From Mycolicibacterium sp. TY81 (GTDB lineage Bacteria; Actinomycetota; Actinomycetes; Mycobacteriales; Mycobacteriaceae): a stretch of DNA of 64,000 nucleotides. The stretch is from assembly GCF_018326285.1 (NCBI RefSeq), contig NZ_AP023362.1:4464001-4528000 (forward strand). The letters run 5' to 3'. Below are positions 1 to 9,908 of the stretch, piece after piece. Numbering within the stretch: position 1 is the first letter of the stretch; each line of letters begins with the position of its first letter. A program made the translations under genes and the position numbers. The notes beneath the pieces were generated by a model, which was not told the origin of the DNA, searched no databases, and saw only the letters and a program-made list of their open reading frames with translations.

Positions 1-1898
<1,898 letters not shown>

Positions 1899-1994
1899 CC
1901 GCGCAAAAAACTGTCCCCTTCCGGGACGGTGCCCACTCCTACCTGTGTCAGCAAGTCCACAAGGGCCTGTGACCACAGGAAAAGGAGAACTCCC

Positions 1995-2339
1995 ATGACC
2001 ACCACCACCGGGACCGCAAACGGCAAGCGCATCGCACTGGCCGCGCTCATCGGCACGGCTGCGCTGTACGTGGCCCCGCTGGCGCTGACGACGCCCATCG
2101 CAAGCGCAGATTCCCTGGCCGAGCGCTGCACAAAAGGCAACGGCACCTTCGCCCTCGGGACGCGGTCGGACGGGTCGATCGTCGCGAGCTGCACCACGAC
2201 CAACTCGGACGGCGTCAAAACCCAGTGCTCCGAAATCAATCACAAACCGCAGGGCTGCATCACCGTGCCGCGGACGGCTGTGAAAGGCCCCCACATCCCG
2301 ACCGGTGACCTCGTCCCGGTTCAGGTCGATCGCTCCTGA
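1995..2339 (+). CDS. Small secreted cysteine protein, copy 1
   Basis: A 114-aa protein. I chose ATG 1995 because AAGGAG lies just upstream; the frame is open further upstream but those codons look non-coding. Residues 12-38 form a signal peptide ending at an ASA-D type cleavage site. The mature part is only about 75 residues and contains four cysteines in the pattern C...CTTT...CS...GC. It is followed at 2376 by a second gene with the same signal peptide plus four-cysteine layout, so the two are a tandem duplication. I do not recognise a named family. Export and two disulfides are the only well supported properties. Confidence 0.75.
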   Translation: MTTTTGTANGKRIALAALIGTAALYVAPLALTTPIASADSLAERCTKGNGTFALGTRSDGSIVASCTTTNSDGVKTQCSEINHKPQGCITVPRTAVKGPHIPTGDLVPVQVDRS

Positions 2340-2375
2340 CCCCCGTCGTCCACCACCCCGAAAAGGAATCCAGCA

Positions 2376-2732
2376 ATGAACACGAACTCGATGATCAAGC
2401 CGACATTGGCCGCCCTGCTGAGTGCTGCCGCGCTGTACGCCGTTCCGGCGATCCTGTCCGCGCCCGGCGCCAACGCCACGGTCGGCAGCGATTGCATGGG
2501 TTCGAACCAGACCTACGAATCCAAAGTCGCGGGCGGGCACTCCTACGAGGCCTGCACGACGACCGACAAGAACGGCGACAAGACGAAGTGCTCGTACGTC
2601 GACGGAAAAGCTCAGGGCTGCATCGCCGTCCCGATGCGCAAGCCGAAGTTCAACCTGGACCCGAGCGTGTTGACGCCGGTTACGGAGACGCCGTCCGCGG
2701 GCCCGCACGTGCAGCCCGAACAGCGCCGGTAG
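2376..2732 (+). CDS. Small secreted cysteine protein, copy 2
   Basis: A 118-aa paralogue of the protein at 1995-2339, starting at ATG 2376 after an AAAAGGA ribosome binding site. It has a signal peptide (about residues 8-35, cut after ANA) and a mature part with the shared stretch ACTTTDKNGDKTKCS and then QGCIAVP. Copy 1 has SCTTTNSDGVKTQCS and QGCITVP at the same places. The C-terminal 30 residues differ from copy 1. The 36-nt gap and shared orientation suggest cotranscription. No known family is recognised. The conserved CTTT and QGCI motifs suggest a small extracellular fold with two disulfides. Confidence 0.75.
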   Translation: MNTNSMIKPTLAALLSAAALYAVPAILSAPGANATVGSDCMGSNQTYESKVAGGHSYEACTTTDKNGDKTKCSYVDGKAQGCIAVPMRKPKFNLDPSVLTPVTETPSAGPHVQPEQRR

Positions 2733-2747
2733 CGCAAAAAGTTGTGG

Positions 2748-2820
2748 AGCCACCCAGGGGAATCGAACCCCTGACCTATTCATTACGAGTGAATTGCTCT
2801 ACCGACTGAGCTAGGGTGGC
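2748..2820 (-). tRNA. tRNA-Thr (anticodon CGT)
   Basis: The minus strand folds as a full cloverleaf. The acceptor GCCACCC pairs with GGGTGGC. The anticodon stem ATTCA/TGAAT encloses the loop CTCGTAA, with anticodon CGT at its centre, which reads ACG (Thr). The T arm contains the invariant GGTTCGATTCC. CCA is encoded directly after the discriminator base (positions 2745-2747). Confidence 0.95.
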
Positions 2821-2877
2821 GCGCCCCACCGAGGCGGGGCGGGACGAGTCTACGGGACGCGTCCGGCGCAACCAAAG

Positions 2878-4110
2878 TCAGTTCCGTTGTCCGGCCCGCA
2901 GAGCCTGACCCATGGTCGCCACCATGGCGTCGACGGCGAACTTCGGCTTGACGTTGGTGGCCAGTGCCTCGCGGCAGGCCAGCACCGCCTCGATGCACCG
3001 CAGCAGCTGGTCGGCGGGCACGTGAGCGGCCATCGCGGCGGCCTTGTCACTCATGTCCGGATGGTTGGCGGCGGCCACGCCCGTCGCGCCCGACGACACC
3101 AGCAGCGCATCACGGAAATAGGTGGCCAGGTCGATCAGCGCGCGGTCCAGCGCGTCGCGCGACGCCCGGGTCTGCCGCGACTTCTGCCGCTTCTCGAGGT
3201 CCTTCAGAGCGCCCGCGGCGCCCCGCAGTGCCCCCGCCGCGCCCTTACCGGTACCACCGGCGCCCAGCGCGGTCTTGAGCTCCTCGGTCTCGGCCTCGTT
3301 GCGGCCGGCCGTCAACGCGACGGCCTCGGTCTCGGCGGCCGCGACCAGCTCCTCCACGGCCGCGTACGCGCGCGCCGGCGTCGCGGCATCGCGGGCGAGG
3401 CCCAGGGCCCGCTCCCGGCGTGATCGCGCGTCCGGATCGGTCGCAAGGCGGCGCGCCCGGCCGACGTGTCCCCCGCTGACCGACGCCGCCCAGCGCGCGT
3501 CGGCCTCGGACAGCCCGTCGTTGTCCATGAGTACCTGCGCGATGGCGTCGGCCCGCGGCGTCGTCAACGCCACGTGCCGGCACCGCGACCGCAGCGTCAC
3601 CGCGATGTCCTCGGGATCGACCGACGGCGCGCACAGCAGGAACACCGTCGACGGCGGCGGCTCCTCGACGACCTTCAGCAGCGCGTTGGCGGCGCCCTCC
3701 GTGAGCCGGTCGGCGTCCTCGACCACCACGATCTGCCAGCGACCCGTCCCGGGCCGCCGTGATGCGGTTTGCACGATGGCGCGCATCTCATCGACGCCGA
3801 TGGACAGCCCCTCGGGAATCACGCGCCGCACGTCGGCGTGCGTGCCCGCCATGGTCGTCGTGCAGGCCCGGCAGGACCCGCAGCCCGGGCCGCCCGCATC
3901 GGCCTCCGCGGTGCACTGCAGCGCCGCAGCAAAGCACACCGCGGCGATGGACCGGCCCGAACCGGGCGGCCCCGTGATCAACCACGCATGCGTCATGCTG
4001 CCGGTTGTGAGCCCGCTGTGAGCCGAATCACCCCGGGCCGCCCGCGCTGCGGCCACCAACTCGGCTTCCACGGCATCCTGGCCGACCAAACGCGAGAAAA
4101 CTCCGCTCAT
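2878..4110 (-). CDS. holB: DNA polymerase III subunit delta'
   Basis: A 410-aa clamp-loader ATPase of the AAA+ family (Rv3644c orthologue by synteny). It starts at ATG 4108-4110, giving MSGVFSRLVGQ; the upstream in-frame ATG is not supported by a ribosome site. Visible features are the Walker A-like ITGPPGSGRSIAAVCF, the zinc-binding cluster C...CGSCRAC, a Walker B region (VVVEDADRLTEGAANALLK), the sensor-like EEPPPSTVFLLC and the arginine-rich TLRSRCRHV. It works with tau/gamma and delta to load the beta clamp. An Ala/Gly/Lys-rich linker near residues 290-320 looks unstructured. Confidence 0.92.
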   Translation of the reverse strand: MSGVFSRLVGQDAVEAELVAAARAARGDSAHSGLTTGSMTHAWLITGPPGSGRSIAAVCFAAALQCTAEADAGGPGCGSCRACTTTMAGTHADVRRVIPEGLSIGVDEMRAIVQTASRRPGTGRWQIVVVEDADRLTEGAANALLKVVEEPPPSTVFLLCAPSVDPEDIAVTLRSRCRHVALTTPRADAIAQVLMDNDGLSEADARWAASVSGGHVGRARRLATDPDARSRRERALGLARDAATPARAYAAVEELVAAAETEAVALTAGRNEAETEELKTALGAGGTGKGAAGALRGAAGALKDLEKRQKSRQTRASRDALDRALIDLATYFRDALLVSSGATGVAAANHPDMSDKAAAMAAHVPADQLLRCIEAVLACREALATNVKPKFAVDAMVATMGQALRAGQRN

Positions 4111-4193
4111 CGCGCCCCACAGTAACCGGCGCGGACGACACGAACCTGCGCGCAGCGGCAATATCCGTCGCCCTGGCCGGATACGGTTAGCGG

Positions 4194-5789
4194 GTGGCCA
4201 CCGATGTAGAGCGCATCGGGCGAATCAGGGGGTTCGTCCGATGGGTGGCGCGCACCCCGTGGCCGGTGTTCACGCTGAGCCTGCTGCAGGCCGACATCAT
4301 CGGCGCCCTGTTCGTTCTGGGCTTCCTGCGGTTCGGTCTGCCGGCCGAAGATCGCATCCAGCTGCAGGACCTGCCGGCGGTGAACCTGGCGGTGTTCCTG
4401 GCCGTCCTGTTCGTCTCGTTCGTGGTGGCGGCCTGGCTGAGTCTGCGGCTGCTGATCCCCGTGATCCGCTGGCAACGGCGCGACACGCTGCACGGCGACG
4501 CCGACGACCCCGCATTCACCGAGCTGGCCCGCACCCGGGCGCTCAAGATGCCGTACTACCGGACGCTGATCAGCGTCGGGAACTGGTTCCTCGGCTCGGT
4601 GGTGTTCATCATCGCCAGCTGGCCGGTGGCGAGCCGCTCGGCGCCGTTCGTCGCCGTGGCCAGCGCGCTCGGCGCCACCGCCACCGCGATCATCGGCTAC
4701 CTGCAGTCCGAGCGCGTGCTGCGCCCCGTCGCGGTCGCGGCGCTGCGCGACGGCGTGCCCGAGAACTTCCGGGCCCCCGGCGTCATCCAGCGCCAGGTCC
4801 TGACCTGGGTGCTGTCGACGGGCGTGCCGCTGCTGGCCATCATCGTGGCCCGGCTGGCCGGCCAGTACACGACCTTCATCGCCCAGAACGACCAGCTCAA
4901 CACCCCCATCCTGCTGCTGGCGATCACCGCGCTGGCCGTCGGCCTGGCCGGCAACGTCCTGGTCGCCATGTCCATCGCCGACCCGCTGCGCCAGCTGCGC
5001 TGGGCCCTGGGTGAGGTGCAGCGCGGTAACTACAACGCGCACATGCAGATCTACGACGCCAGCGAGCTGGGCCTGCTGCAGGCCTGGTTCAACGACATGG
5101 TGCGCGACCTGTCCGAGCGGCAGCGCCTGCGCGACCTGTTCGGCCGCTACGTCGGCGAGGACGTCGCGCGCCGCGCCCTGGAGCGCGGCACCGAGCTGGG
5201 CGGCCAGGAACGCGACGTCGCGGTGCTGTTCATCGACCTGATCGGGTCGACGCAGCTGGCGTCGACGCGGCCCGCCGCCGAGGTGGTGTCGATCCTCAAC
5301 GAGTTCTTCCGGATCATCGTCGACACCGTGAACCGGCACGGCGGGTTCGTCAACAAGTTCCAGGGTGACGCGGCGCTGGCCATCTTCGGCGCCCCCATCG
5401 AGCACCCGGACGCCTCCGGTGCCGCGCTGGCCGCGTCCCGTGATCTGCACGACGAACTGGTGACGGTGCTGGGCACCACGGAGTTCGGTATCGGCGTATC
5501 GGCGGGCCGCGCCATCGCCGGCCACATCGGCGCGCTGGCCCGCTTCGAGTACACCGTGATCGGCGACCCGGTGAACGAGGCCGCCCGCCTGACCGAGCTC
5601 GCCAAGCTCGAAGAGGGCCACGTGTTGGCATCGGCGATCGCGGTCAGCGGTGCGCTGGACGCCGAGGCACTGTGCTGGGACGTCGGCGAGACCGTCGAGC
5701 TGCGCGGCCGGTCCGCGCCCACACAGCTGGCGCGGCCGCTGTCGCTGGCGTCGCCGCGGCCGGCTCCCGAAACCGAAGCCGCCAGCTAG
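4194..5789 (+). CDS. Membrane-bound class III adenylate cyclase with HAMP domain
   Basis: A 531-aa orthologue of Rv3645. Six hydrophobic segments fill roughly residues 1-265, then a HAMP linker (IADPLRQLRWALGEVQRGNY), then the class III cyclase domain from about residue 320. Cyclase signatures are VAVLFIDLIGSTQLAS (first metal aspartate), FVNKFQGDAALAIFGAP and a second-half dimer motif (IGDPVNEAARLTELAK). It makes cAMP from ATP at the inner face of the membrane. The cAMP receptor Crp is encoded in the same window at 35869. GTG 4194 is taken as start; upstream is the holB promoter region. Confidence 0.9.
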   Translation: MATDVERIGRIRGFVRWVARTPWPVFTLSLLQADIIGALFVLGFLRFGLPAEDRIQLQDLPAVNLAVFLAVLFVSFVVAAWLSLRLLIPVIRWQRRDTLHGDADDPAFTELARTRALKMPYYRTLISVGNWFLGSVVFIIASWPVASRSAPFVAVASALGATATAIIGYLQSERVLRPVAVAALRDGVPENFRAPGVIQRQVLTWVLSTGVPLLAIIVARLAGQYTTFIAQNDQLNTPILLLAITALAVGLAGNVLVAMSIADPLRQLRWALGEVQRGNYNAHMQIYDASELGLLQAWFNDMVRDLSERQRLRDLFGRYVGEDVARRALERGTELGGQERDVAVLFIDLIGSTQLASTRPAAEVVSILNEFFRIIVDTVNRHGGFVNKFQGDAALAIFGAPIEHPDASGAALAASRDLHDELVTVLGTTEFGIGVSAGRAIAGHIGALARFEYTVIGDPVNEAARLTELAKLEEGHVLASAIAVSGALDAEALCWDVGETVELRGRSAPTQLARPLSLASPRPAPETEAAS

Positions 5790-5847
5790 GCCGGACGCCG
5801 ATCAAGCAGCGAGGTACGAGCTGCGTTGAGAAGTCCGGCAAATGTGC

Positions 5848-8673
5848 CTAGGCCTTCTTCGCGGCGGCCTTCTTCGCCGGCGCCTTCTTGGCGGCCGTCT
5901 TCTTCGCCGCCGTCTTCTTGGCAGCGGTCTTCTTCGCCGCCTTCTTCACCGGACCACGAGCGCGCCTGTCCGACAACAACTCCGAGGCCCGCTCGTCGGT
6001 GATCGACATGACGTCGTCGCCCTTGCGCAGGCTGGCGTTGGTCTCACCGTCGGTGACGTACGGACCGAAGCGGCCGTCCTTGATGACCATCGGCTTGCCC
6101 GACACCGGATCGGTGCCCAGCTCACGCAGCGGCGGCGTGGCAGCGCCCTGGCGCCCACGGCGTTTCGGCTCGGCGTAGATCTTCAGCGCCTCTTCGAGCG
6201 TGACGGTGAACATCTGCTCTTCGGTGGCCAGTGAGCGAGAATCGCTGCCGCGCTTGAGGTATGGGCCGTAGCGGCCGTTCTGCGCGGTGATCTCCTCGTT
6301 GCTCTCCGGATCGACACCGACGACGCGAGGCAACGACAGCAGCTTCAGCGCGTCCTCGAGCGTGACGGTCTCCAGATCCATTGAGCGCAACAGAGATCCG
6401 GTCCGCGGCTTGGGGCCGACGGGCTTCTTGGTCTTCTTCGCACCGGTGCCGGCATCCGGCTCCTCCGGCGGCGCCGGCAGCACCTCGGTGACGTACGGGC
6501 CGTAACGCCCGTCCTTGGCGACGATCTCGTGCCCGGTCTCCGGGTCGACACCGAGCACCCGGCCCTCTTGCGGTGTGGCGAAGAGCTTTTCGGCCAGCTC
6601 GAGGGTCAGCTCGTCGGGCGTCAGATCGTCATTGAGGTTGGCGCGCTGCGGTTTCAGCTCACCGGGGTTCTCCTCATCGGCGATCATGCGCTCGAGGTAC
6701 GGCCCGTTGCGACCGACGCGGACGTTGATGGCTCGGCCTTCGGCGTCGTCGAACAGCTTGATGGAGTTGACTTCTCGCGCGTCGATGCCTTCGAGGTTGA
6801 CGCCGACGAGCTTCTTCAGGCCACCCTCGCGGGCCACCGAGCCCTCGACGCCGTGGTCGCCGCCGAAGTAGAAGTTGGTCAGCCAGTTGGTGCGCTGCTC
6901 GTTGCCGGCGGCGATCTCGTCGAGTTCGTCCTCCATGGCGGCGGTGAAGTCGTAGTCGACCAGGCGCCCGAAGTGCTGCTCGAGCAGCCCGACGACCGCG
7001 AACGCCACCCAGGCCGGCACCAGGGCGCTGCCCTTCTTATAGATATAGCCGCGGTCCTGGATGGTCTTGATGATCGACGAGTACGTCGACGGGCGACCGA
7101 TGCCCAGGTCTTCCAGCGCCTTGATCAGCGAGGCCTCGGTGTACCGGGCCGGCGGATTGGTGGTGTGCCCGTCGGCGGTGAGCTCGGCGGCATCCACGCG
7201 CTGACCCTGGGTCAGATTGGGCAGGCGGCTCTCGGCGTCGTCGGCCTCGCCCCCGGCCTGTTCGTCGAGGCTCTCGACGTAGGCCTTGAGGAAGCCGGCG
7301 AAGGTGATGGTGCGGCCGGAAGCGCTGAACACCACCTGTTCGCCCGTGCGGGCCTGGCCGGAAATACGGAGAGAAAGCGTCGTGCCGCGGGCGTCGGCCA
7401 TCTGTGAGGCGACGGTGCGCTGCCAGATCAGCTCGTACAGCCGGAACTCGTCGGTGTCCAGGGCGCCGTGCAACTGGCCCGGCGTCTGGAACACGTCACC
7501 GGCGGGCCGGATGGCCTCGTGTGCCTCTTGGGCGTTCTTGACCTTGCGGGTGTACTGCCGCGGCGTCGGATGCACGTACTCGGGGCCGTACAGCTGCCCG
7601 GCCTGGGTGCGCGCGGCGTTGATCGCCGACTCCGACAACGTCGTGGAGTCGGTACGCATGTAGGTGATGTAGCCGTTCTCGTACAGCCGCTGCGCGATGC
7701 TCATGGTGCGCTCGGAGGAGAACCGCAGCTTGCGGCCGGCTTCCTGCTGCAGCGTCGAGGTCATGAACGGGGCGTAGGGCTTGCGCGTGTACGGCTTCTG
7801 CTCCACCGAGCTGACGGTCAGCGACTCGCCGCGCAGTCCGGCGGCCAGGGCGCCCGCCGCGGCCTCGTCGAGCACCAGCACCTCGTCGGGCTTCTTGACC
7901 GCGCCGAGCGAGTCGAAATCGCGGCCCGTGGCGACGCGCCGGCCGTCGACGGTGTTGAGCTTGGCGGTGAACTTGGGCGGGGACGCCTCGGGGTCGGAGA
8001 CGCTGGCGTCCAGTTCCGCCGTGACGTCCCAGTAGCCGGCGCTGCGGAACGCCATACGTTCCCGCTCGCGCTGCACGATGATCCGGGTCGCGACCGACTG
8101 CACACGGCCGGCCGACAGCTTCGGCGCGACCTTCTTCCACAGCACGGGACTGACCTCGTAGCCGTAGAGCCGGTCGAGGATACGACGGGTCTCCTGCGCG
8201 TCGACCAGGGCGATGTCCAGGTCGCGCGGGTTCTCGGCGGCGGCCAGGATGGCGGGCTCGGTGATCTCATGGAACACCATGCGCCGGACCGGCACCTTGG
8301 GCTTGAGCGTCTCGAGCAGGTGCCACGCGATGGCCTCCCCCTCGCGGTCACCGTCCGTCGCGAGGTAGAGCTCGTCGACACCCTTGAGCAGGTCCTTGAG
8401 CTCGGTGACCGTGGCCTTCTTGTCGGGGCTGACGATGTAGAGCGGCTCGAAGTTGTCGTCGACGTTCACGCCGAGGCGCGCCCAGGGCTCACCTTTATAT
8501 TTGGCCGGCACGTCCGCGGCGTTGCGCGGGAGGTCGCGAATGTGTCCGCGCGACGATTCGACGACATAGTTGGAGCCGAGGTAACCGGCAATCTTGCGCG
8601 CCTTGGTAGGCGACTCGACTATGACGAGTCGCCGGACCCGGCTGCCGCTACCGGCACCATCGAGGTCAGCCAC
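5848..8673 (-). CDS. topA: DNA topoisomerase I (type IA)
   Basis: About 941 aa. It begins at GTG 8673 (M-A-D-L-D), which has GGAG 11 nt upstream and resembles the M. tuberculosis TopA start; an in-frame GTG at 8691 is the alternative. The N-terminal TOPRIM domain shows VIVESPTKARKIAGYL and the metal motif TDGDREGEA. The active-site region is GYITYMRTDSTTLS, with Tyr as nucleophile. The C-terminal half carries repeated cysteine-free domains (for example GRNGPYLER, DGRYGPYVTEV, NGRYGPYLK, DGRFGPYVT) as in actinobacterial TopA. The last 35 residues are a Lys/Ala tail built of KKTAA units that binds DNA. It relaxes negative supercoils. Confidence 0.96.
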   Translation of the reverse strand: MADLDGAGSGSRVRRLVIVESPTKARKIAGYLGSNYVVESSRGHIRDLPRNAADVPAKYKGEPWARLGVNVDDNFEPLYIVSPDKKATVTELKDLLKGVDELYLATDGDREGEAIAWHLLETLKPKVPVRRMVFHEITEPAILAAAENPRDLDIALVDAQETRRILDRLYGYEVSPVLWKKVAPKLSAGRVQSVATRIIVQRERERMAFRSAGYWDVTAELDASVSDPEASPPKFTAKLNTVDGRRVATGRDFDSLGAVKKPDEVLVLDEAAAGALAAGLRGESLTVSSVEQKPYTRKPYAPFMTSTLQQEAGRKLRFSSERTMSIAQRLYENGYITYMRTDSTTLSESAINAARTQAGQLYGPEYVHPTPRQYTRKVKNAQEAHEAIRPAGDVFQTPGQLHGALDTDEFRLYELIWQRTVASQMADARGTTLSLRISGQARTGEQVVFSASGRTITFAGFLKAYVESLDEQAGGEADDAESRLPNLTQGQRVDAAELTADGHTTNPPARYTEASLIKALEDLGIGRPSTYSSIIKTIQDRGYIYKKGSALVPAWVAFAVVGLLEQHFGRLVDYDFTAAMEDELDEIAAGNEQRTNWLTNFYFGGDHGVEGSVAREGGLKKLVGVNLEGIDAREVNSIKLFDDAEGRAINVRVGRNGPYLERMIADEENPGELKPQRANLNDDLTPDELTLELAEKLFATPQEGRVLGVDPETGHEIVAKDGRYGPYVTEVLPAPPEEPDAGTGAKKTKKPVGPKPRTGSLLRSMDLETVTLEDALKLLSLPRVVGVDPESNEEITAQNGRYGPYLKRGSDSRSLATEEQMFTVTLEEALKIYAEPKRRGRQGAATPPLRELGTDPVSGKPMVIKDGRFGPYVTDGETNASLRKGDDVMSITDERASELLSDRRARGPVKKAAKKTAAKKTAAKKTAAKKAPAKKAAAKKA

Positions 8674-8818
8674 CGTATCTATACGCTCCACTTCTTGGTC
8701 GGCACTAGGACACCGAATGAATGCCTAACGGTCATCCGGTTCCAAGGCAAGTCACAATTTGACACTCCGCGCGAGCCTACGCAAACCGGATGCGGCCAAA
8801 ATATACGGGCTGCATCCC

Positions 8819-9400
8819 CTAAATCCGGGGCCATTGGAGAAACGCCTCCGTGAACCCGGGCGGCTCGCCCACGTTCTCTACCAGGCGCAACAACCTCCGA
8901 CGGCCGCTGATCCGCAGGGCCGGATGGTGACCCCGCGTCCCGATCAGGGTCGGCGCGATACCGACTCGCATAAGTGCCGACGCCAACGTCGAATGGGTAT
9001 CCGGTGCGTGCGGATCCAAACCCAACAGGTAGCCGTTCGGTTCCGCGGTACCCGCGGCCAGCACCCACGCGCGCAGCTCCCGGGGGCCCGGCAACCACCC
9101 GTCGGGCACGGTTTTGACCGCACCGCGCGTCCAGTCCTGCGCCATCCGGGCCAGCCGGGCGTCGGCCTCGGTGCGCACCAGCGGCGTCTTCTCGTCGGTG
9201 TGGGTGATCTCGGGCTTCAGGCCCGCCTCGGCGATCATCTCGGCCAGCGCCTCGGCCCGCCACAACGCGTCGACGACGACGGAGAGCCGGACTCTGGCTT
9301 CCCCAGCCATCACCACCTGTCCCGGCGCGGCGAGCAACCCGGTCAGGTCGGCGACCGCAGGCGGCACCGACTCGGCCGAGAAGAAGGACAGCTGACTCAC
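8819..9400 (-). CDS. Conserved mycobacterial protein, Rv3647c-like
   Basis: About 193 aa if it starts at GTG 9400 (SQLSFFSAESVPP); an in-frame GTG at 9424 would add eight residues and cannot be excluded because neither has a clear ribosome site. No membrane segment or signal peptide is present. The protein is rich in Arg/Ala/Leu, with a conserved central stretch (LPGPRELRAWVLAAG) and GYLLGLDPHAPDTHSTLA. Position between topA and cspA matches Rv3647c, a conserved protein of unknown function. I do not recognise a catalytic motif. Confidence 0.75.
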   Translation of the reverse strand: MSQLSFFSAESVPPAVADLTGLLAAPGQVVMAGEARVRLSVVVDALWRAEALAEMIAEAGLKPEITHTDEKTPLVRTEADARLARMAQDWTRGAVKTVPDGWLPGPRELRAWVLAAGTAEPNGYLLGLDPHAPDTHSTLASALMRVGIAPTLIGTRGHHPALRISGRRRLLRLVENVGEPPGFTEAFLQWPRI

Positions 9401-9523
9401 CCTGCCGACAGTAGGCCAGCTCACACCAAAAGGCAGGGAGGCCGGGCGCGACCTACCCGGCGATGCGAAACGCCCCCACTTCGTCGCTGACGATGCGGGG
9501 GCGTTCGACGGAGTCTGTGAACC

Positions 9524-9727
9524 TCAGACGGTGCGGACGTTCAGAGCCTGCGGACCCTTGGGGCTCTGCTCGATCTCGAAGTCGACCTTCTGATTCTCCT
9601 CAAGGGTGCGGAACCCGTTGGATTGAATCTGCTTGTAGTGGACGAAGACGTCGCCTCCGCCGCCTTCCTGCTCAATGAAGCCGTAACCCTTCTCCGGGTT
9701 GAACCACTTCACAGTCCCCTGTGGCAT
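9524..9727 (-). CDS. cspA: Cold shock protein A
   Basis: A 67-aa single cold-shock domain starting at ATG 9727, preceded by GAAGGACAA. Both RNA-binding motifs are present: RNP1 KGYGFIEQ and RNP2 DVFVHY. An acidic/glycine loop (EQEGGGGD) sits between them. It acts as an RNA chaperone that melts secondary structure. It is the Rv3648c orthologue by synteny. The open frame continues upstream to 9841 but those codons look like untranslated leader, as is usual for cspA genes with long 5' leaders. Confidence 0.95.
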   Translation of the reverse strand: MPQGTVKWFNPEKGYGFIEQEGGGGDVFVHYKQIQSNGFRTLEENQKVDFEIEQSPKGPQALNVRTV

Positions 9728-9908
9728 TTGTCCTTCATTTCCTTCTGTTACTGCGGGTGCGGTCCACCGAGTCTTCCGGCGTACCGGGAACGCAGGCGAC
9801 GTTCCCGGGTGCGGACACACGAACACAGAAGCTGCGACCAAGATCAGTCAACCATGCCGGACGCTGTCGCGACAGTCACACGGCGATCTGTGGTTAACAA
9901 TTCATCTT

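Noticed and set aside
5848..5960. Lys/Ala repeat at the TopA C-terminus as a frameshift artefact
   Set aside because: Basic Lys/Ala tails are normal in mycobacterial TopA and the frame ends cleanly.
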